Of a stretch of 64,000 nt of DNA, positions 46,379 through 57,921 are shown in pieces. The translations under genes and the position numbers were made by a program. The notes beneath the pieces are model-generated. The model searched no databases. It saw nothing but the letters and a program-made list of their open reading frames with translations, and had not been told where the DNA came from. Source of the stretch: Opeltia flavorubescens (lineage: Eukaryota; Ascomycota; Lecanoromycetes; Teloschistales; Teloschistaceae); assembly GCA_000442125.1 (NCBI GenBank), contig KE546978.1:1054001-1118000 (forward strand), in the 5' to 3' direction. The stretch's first letter is position 1; every line of letters starts with the position of its first letter.

Positions 46379-47615
46379 ATGGCACCATATCTCAGTACAG
46401 ACCCCCCTTCTCCGCGACATGATCAAATTGCGCCGACGTTACGCCCCAGCATTCGCAGCTCCGAGCCTATGGGTCCTCCATCAAACCCCATCATCACATC
46501 AGCTGCCACCTCTTCATCCAGAGAGCCATTAGCTACCGGCGCCCATGGCAATAACCCAACAACAACGGACAACTCGGGTGTTGGTACAGGACCAGGTACA
46601 GCATACCGAGATCGATGATCCAGAACGCTTGCTCATCAGTTTTAGGCCCCCTCCGACATCCGCGTCCCTTAACAGCTGCTGATCTACACATGCAATTGGA
46701 GAAGGAGCAAGAAGCTGTGGTGAGTTCGGTACTCGGGTTCCAGATAATACAATGGTCCTGACTGCTATCAAGGTCAACCGGCTCACGCGCGAACTATCTT
46801 TGCTTCGCCAACAGACCGCTTCCGTAGCCTCTACTACGTCCTCCACATCGACAGGATTTGCCGATTCTGCAGACCACGGCGCCAACCATCTCATCTCCGG
46901 ACCGAGTCATCCTACACCGTCACGAAGGCACCGGTCTTCTTCCAGTCTGAGCACACGAAGCTTCAACACTGCAGCGACTACAACAAGTGGGTTTACAGGC
47001 CTCAGCGGGAGTACGGTTGGCACTACAGGTGGTGTAGCTGGAAGCACCGTCTCCGGCATCGCCCCAGCTAGAGATAGCTACGCCATATATCCTACACATG
47101 CACAGTCTTTAAGTCGACAGAACTCGACTACCTCATCTAGACGATCACAGGCCTCTTCACCATCTTTATCCTCATCTTACTTACAGGGCGATCACTTCCC
47201 CAACCTGGTGCCCATCCGTCATCCAAGCTCCTCCCGTTCCCAGCCGAATCCGCCTCCTGACCAACTCCATCACCAGACGCTTAGTCCAGCAGCCAGCGCC
47301 AGGTCATCATATGTGCCATCTAGTGCTGCGACAGCGCGATACGAGGAGACTGCACCTCACCGGTCGGAAATGGAGATGGTCAAGCGGGAGAATGAGGCGC
47401 TACGTCGACGAATCCGAGACCTTGAGAGAAGCTTAGCAAACCATCGAGCGTCGTCACGTGGCCATGTCCGAAGTGATTCTGAAAGTACTGGTACTGGCGT
47501 TAATCGTCGCCCAGCCGTCAACAATCATGGCAATGACGGATCTTTGGACTTCGACGACGATGCTGTGCATGTAGGAGAAAGCGCAGGCAGTGTGGGGGTC
47601 GGTGGAGGCCACTAG
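46379..47615 (+). CDS. Disordered protein with C-terminal coiled coil
   Basis: Model: exons 46379..46595, 46640..46719, 46773..47615; 379 residues. Intron 1 is short (44 nt). Intron 2 has donor GTGAGT, branch CCTGAC and an AAG acceptor; the only other near AG in phase gives a stop, so AAG is favoured. Joined sequence around exon 2 reads ADLHMQLEKEQEAVVNRLTR, a continuous helix. The rest is Ser/Thr-rich and low complexity (SSTSTGF, TTSGFTGLSGSTVG). A coiled coil at about 300-330 (MEMVKRENEALRRRIRDLERSL) is followed by a Gly-rich tail. No known family. Self-association through the coiled coil is likely. Confidence 0.6.
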
Positions 47616-48250
47616 GATGGATGTTTTGGCTTTAGCTATGCGCTGATGATTTACGGCTAGAAAACAAGGAGTTTGAAAGGAGAGGCGGGTGCTCGGGATT
47701 CCCAACAAGCTCGACGGATATGGATTTGGTTTTGTAACGGCTCACGGGCGAAGGCGTCTTGGCTTTTGCGTTGTTGGCAGACGGATGCATGATCTTACCG
47801 ATAGAGCCAGGGCCAGATTGGTCTTGAAAAAAACAGTTCCTGAAATTTATCCAATCATCCAATTGCGCAAATTTCTGTGACAGCTTCGCAGTGTGCGTTC
47901 AGACGGGAAGCTTGGCAGAGCAGCCACAAAGACCGATAGGATAAGCGAAATGCAGCTGCAGCTGAAGTGTTGTCGGAGCTGCAGAAGCGACATCGAGATT
48001 CGGATCAAACTGTAAAAAGATTAGCGTAGCTGATGCTTACCAAGGATCTCGACCGTTCCAGGACAGGCTCGACAGGGTCCAGGTTTCGAAGGGAAATCGA
48101 TATCTTTCGGACCAGCCATTGGTCCGTGAGGTTTCACAACAGGACGACAAATTTTTGCTTCGTGTATCGCGATGATAGAGGTTCATTCACTTGTACCATC
48201 AACTTACAAGTGGTGCCGGCGAAATGACCAATTCGTTAACGCCCGTCAGC
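47616..48250. other. Intergenic region 47616-48250
   Basis: Promoter region of the GH3-GNAT gene. Short frames only. Confidence 0.5.
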
Positions 48251-51187
48251 ATGGAGTCGCCCTCCGTATGGGAGGATATGGACCGGTATGATTTCGGCAG
48301 AGCAGCCACGTGTGAGCTGGAGAACTAACAGATAACCAGAGCGATGGGTCAGATGTTTGTTATGGGATTTGATGGCACCGAAGTCACGCCGCAGATTCAA
48401 AGTCTGATTGAAAAGCATCACCTAGGCACTATCCTGCTGACTGCTAAGAATCTCATATGTATCTCTTCCTTTCCTATATCTGCCACTGCTCAATTTTCTT
48501 CTTACTCTTGATGCAGCTGCGGAACAAACAACCAAGTTGATCTTGGACCTTCAAACTATTGCTCATGATGCTGGTCATCCAGTGCCTCTGGGCATCTGTC
48601 TTGATCAGGAAAATGGCGGTGTCAACAGCCTATTCGATGAGAATTACATCCGACAGTTTCCCAGTTCTATGGGTGTCGCTGCCACAGGATCAACCGAAAT
48701 GGCATACGAAATTGCCAAAGCTACCGGCGAAGAACTCAGTGCTGTTGGCATCAATTGGATTATGGGACCTTGTCTCGACGTCCTCACTAACGTCAAGAAT
48801 CAGCCGCTTGGAGTCCGGAGTATGGGCGATGATCCCGAGGAAGTATCCAGGTTTGGCGTCGCCTTCATGAAAGGCTACAAGGACGCCGGACTGGCTACTT
48901 GTGGTAAGCATTTTCCCTCCTACGGCAATCTCGAATTTCTTGGATCCTTTCTCGATGTACCCATCATTACCGACTCGCTGGAGCAGCTCAGTGTGAGTGC
49001 TTTGGTACCCTTTCGAGATGCTGTCTCGCAAGGTGTAGACGGCATGTTCGTAGGAGGCTGTGCCATGTCATCTGCTGGTGTCAATGCCATGCACGCTTGT
49101 CTGTCAGAGCAGGTTGTCGACATGCTCCTGAGGGATCATCTAGGTTTTGACGGTGTAGCTATGTCGGAATGTCTCGAGATGGAGGCCCTTACTCGGAACA
49201 TAGGAGTAGGCGGAGGCACGGTCATGGCGGTCAACGCAGGATGTGATATGGTACTACTCTGTCGCTTATTCTCCGTACAGCAAGAAGCCATCAAGTACCT
49301 CAAACTGGGCTACGAGGATGGTGCGATATCAACAGAAAGGATACGCAAATCACTCAAACGGGTGCTAGATCTCAAAGCCAATTGCACCAGTTGGGAGAAG
49401 GCCTTGAATCCAGCCGGCATACCGAGTCTATCTACACTTCAGCCCTCACACAAAACGCTTTCAGCTGAAGCCTACAACGCATCGATCACCGTTGTAAGGG
49501 ACAAGGATCGATTACTGCCTTTATCCAATCTGATAAGTGCAGAAGAAGAGGTTTTGCTACTGACACCACTCGTCAAACCACTTCCAGCATCGGCGTTATC
49601 CAAAGGGCTAGCGACAGAATCTGTAATGTCTCCTGGGGCGAATACACCATGGGGTAAGAACATGTCACTGATGAGCGGTGAAAATGTGTTCCGTGAATTG
49701 GGGAGAAGTATTGCACGGAAAAGGCAGGGAAGGCTCCTTCACACGTCGTATACTGCCCATGGCGTTCGCCCATTCCACGAGAACTTGGCCAATCGAGCGA
49801 GTGCTATCATCGTGGTGACGGCGGACGCCAACCAAAATCTCTATCAGAACGGGTTCACGAAGCATGTTGCTATGATATGCAAATCTCAACTAACGCGAGG
49901 AGAACAGCGAGAGAAACCCCTAGTAGTGGTTTCCATGAGCTCGCCTTACGATTTTGCATTGGATACTTCTATTGGTACCTACATTTGTACGTACGACTTC
50001 ACCGAAACAGCGCAGAAGGCACTTGTCCACGTCTTATTTGGCGACCTGTCTCCTACAGGAAATATCCCCGGCAGTGTCAGCCAAAGTCAAAAATACCACC
50101 ATCCTAAGCAGCATTGGGTTGTGGAAAACTTTGATGAAGGACGTGATACAAAAGTGCTCGACGATCTCCTGCAAACGATTGAGCGAGAAGGGCCGGTCAA
50201 TAAACGGTCGGAGCTCTTCGGCTGTTCCTCCAAGACCTTCCTGTTGCACAATCCCGGTGTGGAGGAGGAGCATTATGTGGTGCGAAACAGCAGCACCCAG
50301 TCTTTGCTCGGATTTTGTTCTACCTACTTCTTTAAGTCAACCGCGACAGGCGTGATTGGCGCTATTCTGGTAGATCCCGACAGGAGGAAGCTCTCCATTG
50401 GGCGTTCCCTCCACACCCGGGCCATTCGCAATCTTCTTCAACGGAGTGGCATAAGGAGATTCCAGCTCGGGTCTACATTGCCGGGAGTATACTTAGGGGT
50501 ACCCACAGACGACCAACTTGAGCGGAAGCGGCTCAGGAGGTGGTTTTCCAGCATCGGTTGGAGTACCGCTTTATCCCGGCCTGTGTGTAGCATNATTCTG
50601 AAAGATCTCTCAACGTGGACTGCACCGGAGAACATCAGCCAAAGTTTTCAACACGTGGATGTTGAGTTTGATCTTGTCCACGGCATGGAGTATGCTGGGC
50701 CCATCATAGAGCACATCAAGACGAGCACAAGGCAAGGGGTTGCGGAGGTCTACCAGCTCGCGCTCGCCGATGATGTTTCCTGTGGGGTGATACGAGCCAA
50801 AAGACCATCGGATGGGACGATACTTGGTACGGTGGTGCTATGCAGCCCTGATGCTAATTGGGCGGAGGCTCTGCCAGCCTTGAAAGACACCAATGACATT
50901 ACTTGGGCCATCTCGAGTCCTATTGTTTCTCCAAGCGTTGGTGAGTATTCAACCCTACTGCAAGGTCTGATCCTGCTCGGCATTCGGCAAGTCAAAAAAC
51001 AGCAGGCGGATGCAGTACTTCTGAACCGCGTAAGTAAGAATGATATTGAGTCAAGGAAGAAGGCTGACAATCTGGGCAGGTTGATGGAGACGGCATCTCC
51101 GACAGTTTCACAGCCATGGGCTTCAGTGTACTTCATAGTTTCGAGGAAATTTCGTGTGATGCGGACAGCATGTCGATATCTAATTGA
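48251..51187 (+). CDS. nag3: GH3 beta-N-acetylglucosaminidase-like enzyme fused to tandem GNAT domains
   Basis: Model: exons 48251..48285, 48340..48458, 48517..51029, 51080..51187; 924 residues. No signal peptide, so probably intracellular. The GH3 NagZ-like barrel covers about 10-330 (AMGQMFVMGFDGTE, LGICLDQENGGVNSL, GKHFPSYGNLEFLG at 181-194, GVAMSECLEMEAL at 264-276). A second GH3-like domain follows to about 570. GNAT acetyltransferase-like segments are at about 637-720 (VDPDRRKLSIGRSLHTRAI) and 780-920. Fungal Nag3-type enzymes with this fusion occur in the GlcNAc catabolic cluster. Where bacterial NagZ has SDDL with the nucleophile Asp, this has SECL (Glu269), and the GHG..DSH acid/base loop is absent. 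The open frame beyond 51029 is read-through of the last intron. An N at 50594 affects one codon. Confidence 0.85.
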
Positions 51188-52643
51188 TAGACGACTTTGC
51201 CACTCATCAGCTTGTACGGGTATGGAGTCTCGAGTCAGGTTGGTTCGGTGGCAACGTCCAACCGGAAGGATTCGAAACACATTGCTGGCCTCGCATTGTA
51301 GGTCTATGTTTGATATTGATATGATCGGCCTTCGGCACTTGAGCAAGGAGTCCGGAGGATAAGGAAAATGGGCAATTTGGATGGTTTGGACTTCGTAATG
51401 AAAACATTAATGGACTTGCCCGGCAAATTGAGGTTTTGGGACAAGGTTATTGCGGCGTAAATCAGTTCCTAAATTTTATTGATGAACAAGAACCAGTCAT
51501 GGTCGGTCAACGTGCCAACTGAAACCCGGAAGCAAGCAGCGATCGGCAACGATTCAGTTGATGGTGTAGGAAGAACGTGTTCCTGCGACCCATCATTGCT
51601 TGTTCGTATGACCCTGACGATCTTCCCATATGCATATCTTACCTCGTACCTGCACCATCAGCATGTCTTTCCGCCGATCGTGACTCCTTGTAGCTCAATG
51701 AGGAACTTATTCCGCTCCGTCATCCAATCACCCAAGGAATTGCTGAAACACGAAGCCACAACGGCCAGAACCTTGGACTTACACTGATCGGCCCCGTATG
51801 CTTATTGATGCCGCCTATCTTCACCGATCTCGAAAAGTCAGTCTGTCCTTCCGCCGGCGAGGAACAATATCTCCCTTGCTTGAGCGGTCTGCTTTGAGCT
51901 TTGGCCTGAAGGATGGTGCCCGCCGGCCAGCGGGTCGATCTTGCTGTCATCATTTGCCGACGACGGACTCGAGGCTAAGAGCGTTGGGGAGCACTTAAAA
52001 GAGTGGTTAATGGCCGGCACCAATGGTTATAATTTGTGGCTTGAAGGACCCATCCGCTCGTTTTTTCGTCAACGGCACTTTCCAGACCCACGAACTGCAT
52101 CTTGTCCCTCCATTTGTCCCACCTTCTTCCAGACCCCAATCACTCTCGACGTCGCCCCTCTGCTGCAGCCCATACACCCCCAGTCCTCCACTAGCCCCCG
52201 ATCATTCACCTTTTTTTCCCATACAGGCCATAGAAGCGACCCCGTGCGGCTACTACTGCCAGTCAATCACGGGAATCCCCCTCCCTGCCCTATCCGTATC
52301 CGCCAGATCATCTTCCCAACATTCAATAATTCTCCAGATTCATCGCCGTCTGCCTGGCCTTGCCAAGGACTCTAAAGATGCGCCTGCCGCTCTTATAGGG
52401 CCCTCGCATCCAGATGTACCGTCAGCCATGAATCACTCGTCGTACAAAGCCTCCACCAGCTGAGGAAACATCCGGACCTTCGACTCTTCGTGCTGACCTA
52501 AGTCCACCACTGTTGATGACCGTCTCAGACGCCTCTTCTTTCTCCGGTCCGGTCAGCCTTGACCGTAATACATAATCAGCACCCTCTCGTTCCGACCCCG
52601 CATTTGTCCACCGTGACACCTCTTCAGACGACTACGACTCATA
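51188..52643. other. Long intergenic/leader region upstream of the Ndt80-like gene
   Basis: 1.46 kb. The last 600 bases are pyrimidine-rich and probably include a long 5' leader. Four short upstream reading frames lie close to the start codon (see separate entry). No other gene is supported; frames up to 146 codons here lack motifs. Confidence 0.5.
52378..52575 (+). promoter_or_regulatory. Cluster of four upstream ORFs before the Ndt80-like start
   Basis: ATG-to-stop frames at 52378-52398 (6 codons), 52414-52431 (5 codons), 52428-52463 (11 codons) and 52516-52575 (19 codons) precede the ATG at 52644. If transcription starts upstream of 52378, they should lower translation of the main frame. 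Confidence 0.5.
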
Positions 52644-54348
52644 ATGGACTATTCTGGAGGTATAAACATGCCTTCGTATTTCAGCAGCTCCATACCTGTG
52701 GGAAACGTCGATGCCGAAACCTACAGCGGCGTTTTGCCCTCACTTGGGTTGCCAGAAAACATTACTCCATCCTACGATACCAGCGATTTCACCATGTAGG
52801 TCGAGCCTCAACCACGAGGGGATATAACACTGACCTGCTGGATACTACAGACCCGACGAGATGAACTACATGCAAGGAGGACTTCCCCAAGACTCCTCGC
52901 ACTCTCAATACAATACCTATGAAGATGCATTCGGAAACGCCCTTGGCTTCATGGAAGCTATGCCGCCTGACCAGCCTGTGCCCGAGGACTCATCAATCGA
53001 CCGTGACAATAAGCTTCTCAGTTTCCAGTCTCCGACCTATAATTTCACCCTCCTCGACATTTCTCTACGACGCACCGGCGTCTCCATTACCGCTCGACTA
53101 CACGGCATGTTTTTTATGGCGGAACCACAAGAGCAAGGCCCACACAACTCTGCTACGGCACCGACAGAGTTGACATGCTACCGACGAAATCTATTCCAGA
53201 TCACAGGATCTATCACACTACCTCGCTCTCTACGGTACATCATGACGGATAATGGAGAACGAATCCCAATCATAAGTCAGGAATTATACATATCAGCGAC
53301 AGAGTCGGTCGAAGGCCACCCGGTGAAGCTGATCTCCGTTCCATGGAAAACACCTGTATCAAACAACCAAACTACACCTGAGGATAAATTAGAGAAGGAA
53401 CCAGCCCCAATTCCCCTCGATACAATGTCAAATCAAGATATGGACGCCGACTTTGCAACAGTCCCCATTGCCTGGAAACGTCTTCAATTCCGAATTGCAA
53501 CCGCCAACAACGGCCGCCGTAAAGAATTACAGCAGCATTTTGTCGTCAGACTTCAGGTTGTCGCTACCCTTGCCACAGGAGCCAGGGTCTCCATCTGTGA
53601 ATCTTGCTCCGGAGCTATCATCGTCCGAGGCCGCAGTCCCCGAAACTTCCAAGCAAGAAAAGACCTTCCAGTCGGCGCTGTTGGTGGTAGCTGCCGCCGT
53701 GCACCTGTCGCCCCACCACCTCATGTCTCCCGCAACTCCGCTGACTCCACTCACCAACTCAAGCCCGAAAAGAGCCCCGATGGCGGCCACCACGCAACCC
53801 TCGATAACCAAGAAATCTCCACACCCTCTACATTCAGCGGTTGGGGACGAAAACCCAATTCCGGATTCATGTCCAAAATGTCGACACTTCAAACACCTGC
53901 GTTTTCCCACTCATCCGCGAGATCCGCATCCGCAAGCTCATCTACACCACCACGACCCAAAGCTCTCTCACTCAGCGACTCACCGGAACGAGATCACGCC
54001 CAGCTTCCATCGTCACAACGCTCAGCAAAAGCGGCACGCATAAATTCCATGCCTAATACTTCTACTCCGACGCCTTCTCCATCTGCCCTGAATAGTATGG
54101 CGGCGCCCAACCCCCCAGCCCCGGCCTTCCTCTCTACCTCCCATGTCGACGCCGCGAACCTCCTATACGAGTACTTCCCCCTCGGGCTGGATGATTGGCA
54201 GCCTCCCGTCGATGCGGTGTACAGACCGCATGTTGTACATCACATGTCAGATGCAACGGCAGCTCAGGGAGGGGGGAAGATGGGGAGACCGAGTTTGGGG
54301 GGAAGGAATAAGAGGTATTTCAGTGAGGATGGGAGTAAAGTCGCTTGA
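52644..54348 (+). CDS. ron1: Ndt80-like (p53-fold) transcription factor, RON1/XprG/VIB-1 type
   Basis: Model: exon 1 52644..52795, exon 2 52851..54348; 549 residues. Donor GTAGGT, branch CTGACC, acceptor ACAG; the junction reads DFTIPDEMNYMQ. The Ndt80/PhoG DNA-binding domain covers about 95-330: TYNFTLLDISLRRTGVSITARLHG-like entry, ELTCYRRNLFQITGSIT, SATESVEGHPVKLISVPWKT, WKRLQFRIATANNGRRKELQ, and IIVRGRSPRNFQARKDLP. The C-terminus is Pro/Ser-rich. Family members include T. reesei RON1 (GlcNAc catabolism), A. nidulans XprG (proteases on starvation) and N. crassa VIB-1. Its place between the GH3-GNAT and hexokinase genes favours RON1, but paralogues in this family need a tree to tell apart. 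Confidence 0.88.
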
Positions 54349-55404
54349 GAATTTTGATTAAGGTCTTGATCCTTGCTTTATTCAGGAACCTCTCCAATTG
54401 GTGCTTCGGATCCTTCCGGAAGGATTTCACAACCTGGCGATGTTGGTTGGTGTTTTTTGGTGCAGGGGTTCTTTCGGATCCCTGCAGATGCAACGAGAGC
54501 TCGGTGCGTTGGATGGTGTTGTTGGCACGAACACTTTCTTATATCCTGTTGAAAGGGCCGCGAGCGTCAATGGTATTGTCGTTGCAAATCTTTCTAGCGA
54601 AATTTTTCATTGGCGCATGAGAAACAAAAGCAGAAAGTGGAGAGGCTGTATAATGATGTATGATTATGCTTGGGCATCTGTTTCGTACTTTTTTCATATC
54701 ATTCGTGGGGGGTTCTTCCGGGTCTGTTGAGGTAGTCCAGTCTTGTCTTGCAGTATCGGAGATACCTATGTTTGTTGCGGGTTGATTAGAAAATCTTATG
54801 ACGATCAATGAAAGTTTCCTTCTGCGATTAATGTCGTTCAAAGGGGCTCTAGGTGGAAGTAATAGGGGGGCAGTGATAACGAGCTAATAAAATTCAAGAG
54901 AGGAAAAGAAAGCAAAGAACTCAAGAAAAAATTATTATTTAGCAGACCAGTAAGAAAATCGGGAACTTTCCTATGGAGGAAAATATATGCATTTCACTTT
55001 TTCATCATCTAAAACATATAATGCCGAAAGATTGTGCAAGAAGAAGAAGAAGAATATGCAATAATACCGCCCGCGTTTTTCATGACATTCGTAAGCGTCT
55101 CCTTCAATATTGATATTGGAGGACGCATGCAGTTTTCGATGCCCGGAACTTTCTATCCAAGTCCATAGGTTTTGTTTGCCGATGCAATTGGTAGAAGTAA
55201 GGTTGGCCCATTAAGCAGGTAGGCCTCTGTCCCCATTACCCAGTCCAACGTATTGATTTCATCCCATTCAATCCATCCCAGGATTTTTGTCCATTGGCGT
55301 CTAGCCCTCCGACGTATCGATTCACCCACTCCATCGGGGGGGGGTTTCATTTGCGTCCAGCCCTCTGACGTATCGACTCATCACGCATACCGCTTTCTCT
55401 TTTC
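54349..55404. other. Intergenic region 54349-55404
   Basis: Convergent 3' ends of the Ndt80-like and hexokinase genes. AT-rich; a short (GAA)n run lies near 55040. The sequence gtccagccctctgacgtatcga at about 55355 nearly repeats one at about 55300. No gene seen. Confidence 0.5.
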
Positions 55405-57017
55405 CTATTTCTCCGCGTTCGCCATAGCAGCCGCAACCCCAGCCCCCAGGACTGCGCTCTCCCCCGCACTCTCTAGCACAACTCTCTTCCTGCCTGGATC
55501 CCCCATCCTCCTCATTTGGTCCAAGAGCACCTGACACTGCTGCATGTAGCATGGGTACTTATTGATGACGCTCCCATCGCATCCTATGCTAATATGGTCC
55601 AACCCATTCGCTGCCGAACCGGCTGAATCTACTTCGTGATACAAGGATGAAAGCGCATAGATGGCTGCGGTGAAGTAGCCTTCGGAACGGCGGAGGACGG
55701 CAAGTGTGACTTCTCGGATGAAGTGCATTTCTGCGGGCGTAGGAGGTGAGTCCAAGGCGTAGGTTTCCTGGAAGAGTTTGCACGAGGGGGATAGGGAGGG
55801 GTAAGTGTCCGCTTCGATGCTGGCCAGGGTACGGGTATCAAGGGAGTAAGGTTTCGACAATGCGGGTGGTAATTGACCGTCGAAAAGACCTGCGGAATCT
55901 GTGGCTTCGGCGAGGATGAGCCGGACTATTTCGCCGAGGTAACCGCCCGCTAGGAGATACTCCATGGGTTGATAGTCTGGGAGAATGTGGTGGGCGTTGA
56001 GATGCTCGTCCCAACGGGTGGTTGAATAAGCTTTCTTGCCAAACATGCTGAGTTCTGTATTGACTAGGACATGCGTGGTATTTTCTGTGGTAGGGAATTC
56101 CCGAACTCCGAACTTGGAGTGGTGTAGGGATGAGATGGGAAGGTGGATTGCGGCATTTATACCCGTGCCCAGGATGACGGCAAGGCGAGTAGAGGAATCA
56201 AGGTAGGCTCGGGAGAGGACAGCAGCAGACGAATCGTTGACGATTGCGTCAAGGCGGATGTTGAGATTCTAGGCAGACTTCGTGAGTAGTCATCAGGCGG
56301 CACTGGTTCGCCTTACATACTAGTCGTTGACATGCTTGCGTGATGAGGTCGCCAAGATCTTCGCCTTTGCAGATACTACAATGGAAACCTTTTCCCATAC
56401 CTATGATATTCCCACTGCGTATTGATGTTTGACTAGACGGGTCAATAGTCTAATATGTGTTGACGGAACAGGAATACTGACTCGATTGGAAAAGACCAGG
56501 CAATTCCCATTGGCAGCGGCTCCTTCCATTCGATGTGATCGCTTGCCGCCTTGTCCGCCAACAGCATCTCCCCAATCTTCTCGGCAATCCAGTCAAAGAA
56601 TGCAAGCCCTCTAAGATCACGGACGCGGTTGTCAATCGTAGAAGTCACAATCCGACGAATCCGTAAGCTCTGTCTGGGCTTGTCTCTTCCATAGAGGTCG
56701 ACCAAGGCGACCCGCAAAGTTGACCCACCGACTTCCAAGGCCAAATATGTACCATGTTCTTTGCCGTCGGGTAGAGTGTAGTTGTGTGAGGGCAGCATGC
56801 AGCTGGTGCTTGACTGCAGACGGTCTTTGAGTTCTGCCTGCAATTTCTTCGAAAGTGCCAGTAGATGCTCAACTCTCAACTGCTGTTCGAATAGCTCTCG
56901 CACCTCTTTCAGTAGGGTATCCATCGTTGTTTCGTAGATGGGTGTTACATGCTCGGTAGCGAGTGCCTTCGGAGTCTGGAAGTGGGGCAGTGTTGATGGG
57001 GGATGAAGGGTAATCAT
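55405..57017 (-). CDS. hxk3: Hexokinase-family kinase, N-acetylglucosamine-kinase-like (HXK3 type)
   Basis: Model: exons 57017..56482, 56432..56321, 56268..55405; 503 residues. Start is the ATG at 57017. Motifs: [17 protein letters not shown] (phosphate 1, from 92; Glu in place of the usual Asp of DLGGTN), [20 protein letters not shown] (sugar loop, rebuilt across intron 1), [13 protein letters not shown] with the catalytic Asp228, [15 protein letters not shown], and the adenosine end [13 protein letters not shown] and [17 protein letters not shown]. The sugar-contact Asp and ATP loops are kept, so it is probably an active kinase. It is divergent from glycolytic hexokinases and fits the GlcNAc kinase HXK3 or the atypical HxkC/XprF group. 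The neighbours support GlcNAc-6-phosphate formation. Confidence 0.83.
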
Positions 57018-57921
57018 CGTGAAAGTGATTCGCCAATCCGGCAATAGAGGTGAAGGCTGTAGGAGGCTAGAGAGGAGATGCGCGAAGGATGAAATATTGA
57101 AGGGTCCATTGATGTGGAAGGATGACAGGCTTTAGATAGGGAGAGTCAGAAAAGAAGGGCCGTATAGTCGGGATTGCCAGACGTGGTCCGGGTTGAGGCA
57201 ATAGGAGCTGCTACATGTCGGACATGTGGGGGGGCGATAGCTCCGTAGCGGGGCAGCTGCCGGTAATTGTCGATCAGAACCAAGGTAGAGGAGGAAAAGA
57301 CTTGTTGTTTGGTGGGCGTTGGTTGAAAAGTGAGGTAACATTGGGATCTTGAGGTAGCAGTGGGACGGGAAAGCGGCACTGGCACGCCATGGCGCGACGG
57401 GAGGCTTCCAACGGCGTGGCGATTGAGAGGTTGAAATGTCATAAAGCATGGCTAATCCCCAGTATCATGCAGCATGCTTGACTCTGATCCTTTGCTCTGG
57501 GAACACTGAATGCACCAAGGAAGAGTATGAGGGGAAGTAGTCGTGACGCGGTGTTGCCGTTACATTGACCCACTCAGCAAAAATAAGTAATATGCGAGCA
57601 GATCCCGATCATCTACCTTTTGCGCTATATTGCTATCCACGTTTCGAACAAATGATACAATGCAATAGGAAGGAGCGATAACGAGCTATGATATTGCTAT
57701 TGCTACTCCGGTATCTCATTGTAGCAGATTGCCATGAGGCACACATATCCTATTACATGCCGTTGCCCTATCAAAGCCAATATCCAGCGACGCCATCGCT
57801 TATCATACTATAGGGGGAATCTGTAAAAGCACATTTTATCGACTTCAGCAGAACGTTGAGCTCCAAGGAGGAAATTCCATGGAGGAGAGTTAAAGATCTT
57901 TCGGATTAGACCAAAACTTCT
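57018..57921. other. Intergenic region 57018-57921
   Basis: Promoter of the hexokinase gene plus the 3' end of the transporter gene (both minus strand). Minus-strand frames near 57130-57450 are short and unsupported. Confidence 0.5.

Noticed and set aside
51030-51362. Apparent extension of the GH3-GNAT frame beyond 51029
   Set aside because: It reads through a clear GTAAGT..GGCAG intron. The spliced end fits the second GNAT-like segment and stops at 51187.
51941-52463. Plus-strand frames of 144 and 146 codons upstream of the Ndt80-like gene
   Set aside because: Low-complexity Pro/Ser reading of a pyrimidine-rich leader; two overlapping frames look equally 'open', which argues against coding.
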